From: CAWGYT01 sp963826795
GTDB taxonomy: Bacteria; Planctomycetota; Planctomycetia; Pirellulales; Pirellulaceae
DNA length: 64,000 nucleotides
Reading direction: 5' to 3'
Assembly: GCA_963826795.1 (NCBI GenBank)
Contig: CAWGYT010000002.1
Location: forward strand, 174,286 to 238,285
This document shows, one piece after another, positions 53,901 to 63,765 of this stretch; positions within the stretch are counted from its first letter, which is position 1, and each line of letters starts with the position of its first letter. The notes below the pieces were generated by a model. That model had not been told where the DNA came from. It made no database searches and worked only from the letters and a program-made list of their open reading frames with translations. Position numbers and translations under genes: made by a program.

Positions 53901-56363
53901 CATGATCAGTTGAACGTGCTGTCCAACGGTCTCTTGGGGGCGACGGTGATCTATAACGAAGACGAAGTGTTTTGACGACGTGGCGTCCGGTTGAAAGGCT
54001 CCAACGCGGGCCGTTCGAACGCCCCGTATCTGGGTTTCAACGTTGCATTCGATCCGATGCAGCGTTTTCGCGGCGTCCACGACTCGGTCGCGATTGATCG
54101 TTCCGGAGTAGCTCGCCCACGCCCGGCACAGGACGAGATCCTGATCAAGCACATCGCGAATCACGCCGGCGACATTCCGTGCATGTACGACGATCTGGTG
54201 TACGTGATCGCGCCGGACCCCGCTACGCGCACGGCCTTGCTGATGATGGCCCGCTATGGCGACGAGTTCTGATTCGCAATTCGAAAATGGATCCGACGGG
54301 ACGGTCTTCAAATTCGACATTGCGTACGTTCCTAACGCCACGACGATCGGGAATCCCGAAAGTCCCAAGGTGCCGTTCCCCTACTCTCATCCCCAGCCGT
54401 CGAGGGATCTCGAGGACTTCGGCGACGACAAGGAGACGTATCGGTGCAGTTCACTGATTCGCAACAATCGCGACCGGGACGATTTACCGGGATCATCGAC
54501 GCCAGCGAGGTGCTCGGCCAATCGACAGCCAGTTGGTCGACGCGGCAGCTTCGGTGACGATATCGACGAGTGGGTGCGGTGTTTGCGTGGCAGTCACGGG
54601 TGCCGGCCACGTTTACACGCGGCGGACTTCATCACAACATCGTCTTCTACGTGCGGCCGAGCGACGGAGACGTGTTGGCATTTCCCTGGGACTGGGACTT
54701 TGCGTTCACCGCCTCGACCGATCAACCGCTGATCGGTACGCTGGTGGGAGGGCGGCCGATGTCTAGCCACGTCCGTCGTCGGCTCTACGGCCACCTGCTG
54801 GATATCATGAATACGACGTTCAATCATGAGTATCTCGACCGGTGGATCGATCTCGATGATGGCCTGGTGGCAGGGCAAAGGCTGACTTCGATCAAGTCCT
54901 ATGTGGCCGCTCGCGAGCGCGATGCCCGCCTGTGCAGCTGCCGAACGAGATTTCCTTTGAAATTACGACCAACGAGGGCCAGCCCCTTTCGGTCGACCAG
55001 CCGCTGGTGACGCTGCAAGGAAAAGGCTGGATCAAACGTGGCGAGGTTCGACGCCTCGGTCAGGATGACCCGCTGGTGGTCGAGTGGCTGGATGACGAGA
55101 CCTGGGAAGATCCTCTTGCTCACTGGATCCCGGTGACAGTGTGGTGTCATTGCAGGCAACCGACCACCAGGGCAACGTCGTTGGCACCGATCAAATTCAG
55201 GTGTCCACCTCCGTGGCGAACCCGGTGGATGATTCGCTGATCACCGAGATCAATTATCATCCGAGCGATCCGACCGCCGACGAACGAGCCGAGGCGGCGC
55301 TTTGGAAGACAACGACTTCGAGTTTGTCGAGTTTCAGAATATCGGATTGCAGTCGATTAATTTGCTGGGTACGCATTTCAGCAACGGAATCGAGTTTGCA
55401 TTCTCCGACGTGACTGCGCCCCGCACCAAATCGGTGTGGTCGTTCAAAACGAAGCGGCGTTTCGGATTCGCTATGGCAACGACGTACGTGTGCTGGGGAA
55501 ATTTGCCGGCGGTCGTCTGAACAACGACGGCGAGAACCTTCGCATCGTCACCGGGCTCGGACAGACCCTGGTTGATTTCACGTACGGCGACCGGGCGCCC
55601 TGGCCGGATGCAACGGATGGGAAGTGCGACACTGGAACTGATCGATGCCGCCCACGTGCCGCTCGATCAGTACGGCAATGCAACATCTTGGCAAGCAAGC
55701 ATTCTCAGCGGGGGATCGCCCGGTCTTCCGACGGAGGTGCGTCCGAGCAATCCCGGCGATTTGAACGGGGATGAACGAGTCACCAGTGATGACATCGATT
55801 GGCTTTGCCAGGCGATTCTCGCGGGTAATTCGGCCTATGATCTGAACGGTGATCAACAGGTCGATCTGCAAGATCTCTACCACTTCGTCCAGGCGACGCT
55901 CGGTACCGCCGTCGGCGACGCGAATCTCGATGGAGTTTTTGATTCGGGCGACTTCGTGCTTGTATTCCAGCAGGGTGAGTACGAAGATCAGATCTCGGGC
56001 AACTCGACGTGGGCTGCCGGAGATTGGAATTGCGACGGTGAATTCGACACCTCCGACCTGGTCGTCGCCTTTCAGTTTGGCAATTACGTGCCGGGTGCAC
56101 GAATCGGCCGTGACGAGGCCGCCGAAAACGGTCCGGCGAATGGACTTTCGGCGACGGGCATCTCCACCAGGGACGATCCGGCGGTGCACACGCTGCCGTG
56201 CGAAGGCTCTCGGCGGCGCCGCTGGACAACCGGCGTTGGCGACGAAGTCGGTGCGATTCGCACGCCCCGTCCGCCGCCCCAGAGTGGTCGGACACGCAGC
56301 ACCAAGCCGAGCGTGAGCGAACTCTCGATGAACGATCCGTGGATTCCCTGTTTCAGCAAGTAG
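50970..56363 (+). pseudogene. Large secreted lamin-tail / CotH / dockerin-repeat protein, broken by many frameshifts
   Basis: The N-terminus (MFRKLSRKIAPQRLLRDRRS, then RRYESLEGRVVLDSTVVF) matches the Planc_extracel type. A lamin-tail domain follows (VFNEVMYNPGVDQELEWIEL), then further LTD parts (AIQDAVSYVFAPG region near 52.7 kb). A CotH-kinase-like part spans 53.6-54.9 kb (FDIAYVPNATTIGNPESPKV; VLAFPWDWDFAFT). A late LTD is near 55.3 kb. Dockerin-like Ca-binding repeats close it (DLNGDERVTSDDIDWLCQAI; DLNGDQQVDLQDLYHF; DANLDGVFDSGDFV). The span would encode ~1790 aa. More than ten frame changes occur, and the first three are each repaired by one extra G in a G run. It is probably intact in the organism. 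Confidence 0.8.
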
Positions 56364-56441
56364 ACGGTGAGGCAACTTCGTGGCTGCATCCCTCGCTGGA
56401 ACGGTGCGCATTATCAGATGCAAATGAAAAGGGGGAAAGTG

Positions 56442-58271
56442 ATGAGACGATTTGAGGTGAGTTTTGATTTTGCATGGCGAACGTGCGTGACGTGCACGCT
56501 GTTGTGGTGCGGCCTGGCCACATCGGCCCGCGGGCAGCTTTTCCTCGAGGGCGGCGGTTTGACACTGGTGCAGGAGGGACTTCGCTCAGCGGCGATGGCC
56601 GGTGATGAGGTACCCGACGACCTGGCGCTGAGCGGCACGCCGTTTGGCAGCAGGGAGTTGGGACCGGATTCTGGGGCTTGCTTATCACTTTATCGACAAT
56701 CTGAGACTTATGGTGCCTACGGCAACGAGTTCAGTTGGATTGGCTGCGACGCGGGTGAGTTTTTCGATTGTCTTGCGGGAATCGATCTCGGTAGCGACTC
56801 CCGTCGACAATTTGCAGAGCATTGCCTTTGGCCGCAGTAACGTGCTGGCGGGTGACGCGGGGTGCGGAGGGGGGTTTGCTGGATCGGCACTTCGGCCTGT
56901 ACACGCTGCAATACACGCAGTTTCCGCGACCCAGTACGAACCTCGACCTGGATTCCTCCAACGATCCGACGTCGGGTTGGGTGGATATCGGGACGCTCGA
57001 TTACGTGGGCAGCGAAGGCTTCGGGACGAACTTCAACCAAACTTGGCTGCGTCACCGCTATAACTTCGATCCTGCTGATACCGCCACCGGGATGAGGCTC
57101 ATTGTGCCCGGAACTGGCCTGGGGGTGGCACGGCGATTGATGAGATCGAACTTTATACGATGGCGGGTGACGTGGTGGATCCGCACCCCGCCCCCGATCC
57201 GATTGAGATCAGTGTAGTGCGCCGTTTCACGATCACTTGGGACGGCAACAACGGTGACTTCGGCCAGGATTTCGTGCCTGACAATTTTGCGCTGGCCGAG
57301 TCCGGCGCGACGCCGTTCACCAGCAGCGACCTCGGACCCCAATTGGGGATTGCCTATCACGTCGTGGAAAACGTAACGACGGCATCTATGGCAACGGCAA
57401 CAGTTGGATCGGCGGCGACGACAACCCCTACGCCCCGATTCAGTTCGCGGGTGTCTCCCTGGCGGAAGCCGTGTCCGTCTCAAGCGTGGCCTGGGGTCGC
57501 GACAACCAGGGTCAATTCGGGGACCGCTCGCTCGGTGAATACTCGCTGCAATTCACGCTGGTGCCGGAATCCCGACGCCGATACCCCGGACACCGGCGAC
57601 CCGGCGACCGGTTGGCAGACGATCGGTTCGGTCCGCTATTCGATTGCCACCGCCGAGTTTACTCCGCAGCTACGTCACGAGTTCGAAATCAGCCGGGACG
57701 GAAGCCCGATTCTAGCCACCGGGGTGCGGTTGTTGGTCCCTGGGACGGGCCTGGGAGCCGGGACCGCGATCGATGAATTGGAAGTCTACGGGATCATCGG
57801 TCCGGTCGGCGAGCCATGCGACTTGAATGGCGACGGCGTTTGCGATGTCATGGACATCGATGAACTGACCGCGGTGGTCGTTGCGGGGACGGACGATCCG
57901 CGTTACGACGTTGATCGCAACGGCGAAGTCGAATCAGGAAGACCGGCGGATCTGGGTCGAAGAGCTGATGAACACCTGGTTTGGCGACGCGGACTTGAAC
58001 GGCACATTTGACAGCAGCGACTTCGTGGCCGTCTTTCAGGCAGGCAAGTACGAAATCCTGCGCGCAGGACGTCTCGTGGGGCGAAGGTGATTGGGATGGC
58101 AATCAGATCTTCGACTCCAGCGATTTCGTCCAAGCCTTTCAGTCCGGTGGCTATGAAGTCGGGCCGCGCGGGACGAGTGTCGCTGCGGTCCCTGAGCCCG
58201 CCACCGGGCTGCTGCTGCTGGGTATCCTTCCGATGCTGGCAGTTTTGCGGCGACCGCGTGTGAGCAAGTGA
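56442..58271 (+). pseudogene. PEP-CTERM protein with two repeat domains and dockerin-like repeats (frameshifted)
   Basis: The ATG at 56442, with GGGGGAAAG upstream, starts a signal peptide (TCTLLWCGLATSARGQLFLE). Two similar domains follow, each with DDLALSGTPFGS / DNFALAESGATPFTSSDLGP and RLIVPGTGLG / RLLVPGTGLGAGTAIDELEV. Dockerin-like motifs (DLNGDGVCDVMDIDELTAVV; DADLNGTFDSSDF) precede the sorting signal VPEPATGLLLLGILPMLAVL plus RRPR, typical of exosortase substrates. At least five frame changes occur. It lies just downstream of the CotH gene with similar dockerin repeats, suggesting related surface roles. Confidence 0.8.
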
Positions 58272-58309
58272 TCGCCTTCGGGCATCACCTTTGATCGGCT
58301 GACAACTTT

Positions 58310-58510
58310 ACCCTCACCCGTTCGGGTCCCGCGGGCGGGACCCGAACGAGTCTCCCGGCCTCGGGAGAGGTGACAACCGCATGTCTCCGCACCGCGAGCT
58401 TGGTGTCTCCGCACCGCGTGCGTTTTCCAACCGCGCGAAAAGGTGACACGATCCTGTCCCTTCTCCCCAACGCGGGAGAAGGTGGCCGAAGGCCGGATGA
58501 GGGGGCCGCG
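58310..58510. repeat. Palindromic repeats between convergent genes
   Basis: TTCGGGTCCCGCGGGCGGGA then CCCGAACG forms a hairpin. Further on, CCTTCTCCCCAACGCGGGAG then AAGGTGGCCGAAGGCC and GGATGAGGGGGCC resembles the sequence bordering the tandem array at 20.1 kb. It lies between the PEP-CTERM and pepA stops. Confidence 0.7.
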
Positions 58511-58522
58511 CACGGTCAGACC

Positions 58523-59984
58523 TCACCGGTTCGGCTCTCGCCGCGCGATCTCGACCAACGTGAGGACGAGGCCGCCGGTGGCGCCGGCGTCCATCCAGGC
58601 CTTTGGCTTGTCGAGAAACGCGGGGCCCGCGATGTGGATGTGAGTCCAGGGCCGACCCTCGACAAACTGCTCCAACAGCTTCGCCGCCGTGATCGCACCT
58701 CCAAAACGGCCTTCGCCGACGTTCTTGAAGTCGGCGACGATGGCTCTTGATTTGCTCGGCATACTCCGCAAACATGGGCAACTGCCAAACCCGCTCGCCG
58801 CAACGAGCGGCTGCGTCCCGGATCGCATCGCACCAGGGCTGATCGTTGGTCATCAGACCGGCGACATCGTTACCCAGGGCCACGACACAAGCGCCGGTCA
58901 GCGTGGCCAGATCAATCAGCCGGTCGGCACCTTGCTCAACTGCAACGTTCAGGACGTCGGCCAGGACCAAACGTCCTTCGGCATCGGTGTTGTGGACTTC
59001 GATTGTTTTTCCGCTGCGCTGGTCAGCACGTCCCCAGCTTATAGGCCGTCGCGCTGGGCATGTTTTCGACAAGTCCCATCAAGCCCACAACATTCACGGG
59101 AAGTCGCAATTGCAGCGATGGCCGGAGCGCCCAAGCACGGTGGCGGCACCGGCCATATCGCACTTCATGGACAACATGCCTTCGCTGGGTTTCAGCGACA
59201 GCCCTCCCGAATCGAACGTGACACCTTTGCCGACCAAGCCCAGCCACGGTGCCTCTTGTCGCCTCCGTGATATCGGAGAATCACCAGGCGAGGAGGACGG
59301 GCGGAGCCGCGGGCGACGGCCAGCAGGGGCCGCGCATCCGCTCACGTTCCAAACGATCTTCATCCCAGATCTCGATCGCCATTCCCGTCTCGTTCGCCAC
59401 GGCGGTCGCGTGCTCGGCGAATGTTTCGGGGTAGACCACCGAAGGCGGCTCGTTCACCAGCCTGCGGGTCAAATTGATTCCCTCGCCCAAGGCCCGCCCG
59501 GCCGGCAGTGCCGACGCATCCAGGCCCAACCAGAGCAACTTGCCGGGCGCGACGCGCGCTTCGGCTGGGCCTGATACAGCCCCGGACCCTGGCAACCGGT
59601 CGCCGCCCCCGCGACCGCCAGTTCGGCCGCGGTAGTCGGCCAGGCGGGGTCGGCCGGCCAGGGCGATCGTGCGGCGTGCTCGTTCCGACAGCCAACGGGT
59701 GGCGGTGGCCAGGGCGCGGAAGGCGGCGCCTGCGTCAGTTCCGCGACGGGGCCAAGTCCCACGACTAGAGCGATCGGCGCCTTCGTCCCGGTCGGGAAGT
59801 ACAGCGGCAGTACTTTCCCCACGTCGGGCTTCAGTTCTTCCGATTTCCAGAAGTCGAGTCAGCACGCCGCCGTTGCGCGATCGATCGACTCGGCGGCCTT
59901 CGTCAATTGTTCCCGGTATACGCCCACGACCAGCGCGTCGGCCTCGATCGTTTCCAGCGGTTCCGGAGTCGTGGTGATTTTCAT
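58523..59984 (-). pseudogene. pepA: Leucyl aminopeptidase (M17), broken by frameshifts
   Basis: GAAGGAG precedes the ATG at 59984 (MKITTTPEPLETIEADALVV). Family parts occur in order but in changing frames: VGKVLPLYFPTGTKAPIALV, LVNEPPSVVYPETFAEHATA, GLVGKGVTFDSGGLSLKPSE (metal Lys and Asp), and EVHNTDAEGRLVLADVLNVA (active site with Asp and Glu). ATLTGACVVALGNDVAGLMT, and FVEGRPWTHIHIAGPAFLDK near the end, complete it. The total of ~487 codons is the normal length. At least five frame changes are needed. With all catalytic residues kept, sequence error is more likely than decay. Confidence 0.87.
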
Positions 59985-60240
59985 GTGGCAGTTCTCCTTC
60001 TCAGCAACACTCGACCGCGATCGCCCGAGGACCCAGTTGTCCACTTTCGGTCCGGGCCCGCGGGGGTTCGGAATGCGGGGCGCCCAACCGACGTGACGAC
60101 TCTCGCTCGATTCTAAATCAATCACCGTGATTGTATAAACTGGGCGGTGCACGTCACCGGTGGTGGTGGGCCGCCCGTCTCGCCGTTGGGCACGGCCATC
60201 CTCGGCCACCGACGCCCGGTTAGCCCGAAGGAAGCCGCCA

Positions 60241-61056
60241 TGCCCGACACGTTCTGGCGATCCCTCGAAACGCTCGTAGCACCACGCGCCCGGACTGGTG
60301 CTCGCCTGGATCGGAATCGTCGGCGGGTGCATCGGCAGCTTTTTGAACGTCGTCGTTTACCGCCTGCCGGAGGGAATGAGTCTGCTTTATCCGGGCTCGC
60401 ACTGTCCGGTCTGCCAGCATCCGATCCGCTGGTACGACAACTTGCCCGTGATCGGGTGGCTGCGGTTGCGAGGTCGATGTCGGGATTGCAGGCCGCGATT
60501 TCCGTCCGCTATCCCTTAGTTGAAGCGATTGTCGCCGCGATGTTTGTCACCCAGTGGCTGGTCGACATCGGCTGGAATCCGCCGTTGGACGCGGGCTTTC
60601 GGGACGCGCTGACCTCGTACGCCGCCCACGTCATTCTGCTGAGCGTTTGCCTGGCGACGACGTTGATCGACTGGGACGAGCGGCCGATTCCATGGTCGCT
60701 GCTGATCTGGCCCGCCATGATTCCGCTGGGCGGGGTTGTGATCGGGGCGAGTCTCAGCACCGGCGGGGCGCGGTTGGGTGCCAGCGTCGTCTGCCTGATC
60801 GCGACCGCGATCCTGCACGGCGAAGGCAGTCTGGCGCGGGCAACCCCAGCCAGCGCGACGACGATGATGATTGGCCGCTGGTCAGTTTGGGGCGCAATTC
60901 TGGGCGTCAATCTGGGACTGCCGCGGTCACCGCTCGCGTTGGGCGGGGCGACGCTGGCGTGGTATCTCGCACGTCGGATTCGCCCGACGGCCGGTCATTC
61001 GCTGTGGAGCGGCGGTAGTGACCGTCGCGGTCTGGCTGGCCGTTTTAGGGGTGTGA
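60241..61056 (+). pseudogene. Prepilin peptidase (A24 / type IV leader peptidase), frameshifted
   Basis: AAGGAAG precedes the ATG at 60241. The second frame gives LVLAWIGIVGGCIGSFLNVV then VYRLPEGMSLLYPGSHCPVC, with CPVC...CRDC, the usual N-terminal zinc-type motif. The third segment includes SVCLATTLIDWDERPIPWSL, the first catalytic Asp region. The second GxGD motif is not clear in any frame near 60.85 kb. The end (VTVAVWLAVLGV) is in another frame. Breaks lie near 60290, 60490 and 61010. It is divergent from pepA, with a 256-nt gap that shows no other gene. Confidence 0.75.
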
Positions 61057-61279
61057 CGACCAAGGGGCAGGATTCTGCGCTAAGCGGTCGTCTCGCCCGA
61101 CAATGCAGGCTGGATCGCTTCCATCGCCCTCGACAGTGAGTTCGCAAGCTCAACGAGAAGTTGCCGAACGTCGTTTTCTGCTTTCAAACAATGTGCATCC
61201 GATGTAGCGTGGAGGGGACGCCCACTTAGAACGCCGTGGAGGATGATGAACGGGTTTTGCCCCTTGATAAAAAAACGGC

Positions 61280-61975
61280 ATGAGCAATCGCAAAATGCAG
61301 TATTGGGTCATTCCACCGGAGGCCGACGCCGAGTTCGTGGCTCATATGGAGGATGTCCTGGAAACGTACTCAAGACCATATAGTCCAGCGGCTCCGGTGC
61401 TCTGTATGGATGAGCAGCCGGTGCAGTTGGTCAAGGAGGTCAAACAGCCGATTGCGGCAACCAAAAGGCACCCCAAACGCGTCGACTACGAATATGAGCG
61501 GGCAGGTGTGGCCAACGTCTTCATGTTTGCCGAGCCACTATCGGGGTGGCGTGAGGTGGCGATTCGACCGAGCAAAACCAAAGCGGATTGGGCGATCGAG
61601 ATGGCGCGGCTGATGGAGGGACGCTATGCCGACTGCGAAAAAGTAAGGCTGGTTTGCGATAACCTGAACACGCACACGATGGGGGCTTTCTACGAGGTGT
61701 TTGAGGCAGAGCGGGCCCGATCCATCGTTCGACGCATCGAATTCCACTACACTCCCAAGCACGGTAGCTGGCTGAACATCGCAGAAAATGAACTAAGCAG
61801 CATGACGCGGCAATGCGTTCACGGACGCCGAATTGGTGACATCGAGACGCTTCGCGACGAGACTTCCGCTTGGGCAAGCGACGTCAACGAAACCCAGCGC
61901 GGCGTTGACTGGCAAATGAAAATCGACGACGCCAGAACAAAACTCAAATCCGTCTATCCCAAAATTAAGCTGTAA
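61280..61975 (+). CDS. IS630-family transposase, catalytic (C-terminal) part
   Basis: The frame (231 aa) holds the DDE catalytic domain of IS630-type transposases: LCMDEQPVQLVKEV (first Asp), VRLVCDNLNTHTMGAFYEVF (second Asp), and HYTPKHGSWLNIAENELSSM (Glu). The N-terminal helix-turn-helix is missing; a TAA stands in frame 12 nt before the ATG, so this is a 5'-truncated element. The last codons PKIKL and the following AAGCTGTAACGCTGCAC resemble the right ends of the 136-bp MITEs. It is the best candidate relative of the parent element. Confidence 0.85.
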   Translation: MSNRKMQYWVIPPEADAEFVAHMEDVLETYSRPYSPAAPVLCMDEQPVQLVKEVKQPIAATKRHPKRVDYEYERAGVANVFMFAEPLSGWREVAIRPSKTKADWAIEMARLMEGRYADCEKVRLVCDNLNTHTMGAFYEVFEAERARSIVRRIEFHYTPKHGSWLNIAENELSSMTRQCVHGRRIGDIETLRDETSAWASDVNETQRGVDWQMKIDDARTKLKSVYPKIKL

Positions 61976-62940
61976 CGCTGCACGCCGCAAGAAGTGTGCC
62001 GAACAGGATTGAGACCGTCTGCGTTCGTCGACTCTAACCATAAGTCGTGTCGTGTCGGCGCATCGAACCGGAAACCCGATCTGACCCCCGGCACACCCCG
62101 GCGCAACAATTCCGCCAAGATTTTGGTCCGTCCACATCTTGGCCACGGTTCCTATGGTTTACTGCACGCCAACCGGGGCTCACACTTTGAAGTCGATGCA
62201 AGCAGCACGAAGGAAGGACAGGATTGAGACAGGATTGAGACGGTCTACATTCCGGCCCTCCGCACGAGCTCACCGCGCCTCGGCTCTCTCCCAACACGAC
62301 CGGACCGCGCACTCATCTCCACGCCGAAGTCGTGGCCGGGAGTGTAGACCGTCTCAATCCTGTTGTCTCAATCCTGTTTTGTCTTAATCCTGTTTTGTAA
62401 CCCCGCTCGCGTCGTAGCCCCGCTCGCGGAGAGCGGGGGCAGATCCGGAAGGGCGTGGGGACTTGTCGGCTGGGTTGGATTCGCGAAATCGTGGACGGCC
62501 CCCCCCGTCTGCGAGACGGGGGCTACGGGTTGTCGAACTTTCGCCTTCTGTTCCAGTAGACCGCCCAAGAAAGACAGCCCATCGTTGCATTGATGAGCGA
62601 GGTGGGTTCGGGTGCGGGAGCCACGCCGCGCCACTGCCTCGTAACAGCCTTCTTGAAACGCCTTAACCAGATCGTCAGAGTTGAAACGCGCGTCGGCGGT
62701 CCAGTCCCCGGCCCGCCAGGTGGCGAGGCGATTGCGTTCATAGAGCCCTGCTTGTCACATTCCAGACGGTCTCAATCCTGTTCGGCACTCAGGTTGCTCG
62801 ACAGGTCCGCGTGAGTGGAAAATTCGGCGGAAGGGGGTGAGAGCGAGTGAGGGTAAGGTGGAGAGATGGTTGTCGAGGCGAGGGGATCTGTTGAGCGCGC
62901 AGCAGCAACGGCCGTCGACTGCCATTTGGCAGGGCGGTTC
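61976..62940. repeat. Repeat-rich non-coding stretch
   Basis: No gene is supported. It holds AACAGGATTGAGACCGTCTG (62001 on), ACAGGATTGAGACGGTCTAC (near 62228), AGACCGTCTCAATCCTGTTG plus two more CAATCCTGTTTTG units (62346-62400), and AGACGGTCTCAATCCTGTTC (62764 on). GTAGCCCCGCTCG ... CGAGACGGGGGCTAC is a loose inverted pair at 62403-62526. Confidence 0.7.
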
Positions 62941-63204
62941 TTAAGCGTCGTGTCGCTTGAGTTTTTCCAGATGCGCCCGCAGTTCCTCGTCGTCGGCCCA
63001 GCCGTTCAGGTAATAGCAGATCATTGCGTAGGTTCGCTTGGTCGGCTTGCGTCCAGTCCACAAGCTGATCAGCATACAGGCGATGATCGCACAATAGGCC
63101 TGGATCTCCACGCTTACGGGATCCGTGCTCAGCAGATGTCGGCAGCCTAACAATTGTTTGAAGAAGCGGAAGAAAATTTCATTTTACCAGCCATAATGCC
63201 TCCA
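62941..63204 (-). pseudogene. IS4-family transposase, C-terminal remnant with in-frame stop
   Basis: Read on the minus strand: WRHYGW, a TAA stop (63184-63186), then NEIFFRFFKQLLGCRHLLST and DPVSVEIQAYCAIIACMLIS, ending GWADDEELRAHLEKLKRHDA. The E-x6-K (EIFFRFFK) is the conserved IS4-type catalytic signature. Only about 85 residues remain and one is a stop. It is a dead relic. Confidence 0.75.
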
Positions 63205-63331
63205 TTGTCATCGCTTCTCAGTGCATTGCTAGTGCCGAACAGGATTGAGACAGTCTACTGTTTTGTCTACTGTTTTGTCCCGATCAACTCGGTATGAGAT
63301 GACGCCTGGCAAGCAGGCGACCTCCTTGACG

Positions 63332-63373
63332 GTGTCCTTTCGGCCAGCGTGCGCACGCTGGCCGAAAGGACAC
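63332..63373. repeat. Perfect 42-nt palindrome
   Basis: GTGTCCTTTCGGCCAGCGTG then CGCACGCTGGCCGAAAGGAC and AC is an exact palindrome with no loop. No gene ends nearby. Confidence 0.95.
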
Positions 63374-63395
63374 GATCTTTCTTGGATCTTTCTAG

Positions 63396-63640
63396 CCCGG
63401 TCGAGCTTGCTCGGCCGGATTTCTGATTCTGCACTACCGCCGAAACGCAACACGGTGGTCCTCCGCCGAGCTTGCTCGGTGGAGACAGCGGGAACGTGGG
63501 CGCCTCGCCTGCCTGGTGCAGAATCAACAGCACCACCGAGACAAGCTCGGAGGGGGCTGCGGAGTTCGGCGACTTGACTGTAGTGCAGAATCAGCAAGAC
63601 CACCGAGCAAGCTCGGTGGGAGCAGAGGGGTGACACCAGC
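63396..63640. repeat. CCGAGC-AGCTCGG palindromic repeat cluster
   Basis: Four or more forms of CACCGAGCAAGCTCGGTGG occur (63401, 63466, 63535, 63601 approximately), spaced 65-70 nt, with CTGATTCTGCACTAC-like or GTGCAGAATCA sequence between. No gene is supported. Confidence 0.75.
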
Positions 63641-63765
63641 TTGGCTGCGGGTGCGGATTGCGGCGGCGAGCTGGACTACATGACGCCGGCTCGTCGGTGT
63701 CTCGTGCCTTGACGCGGCCTTTCGACATGTGAATACGCGACCTGCGAGGAGCGACGAGCGCAAGA

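Noticed and set aside
62363..62741. Short frames on both strands in the 62.4-62.7 kb stretch
   Set aside because: Overlapping frames on both strands without ribosome-binding sites, codon bias or similarity; the DNA is repeat-rich.
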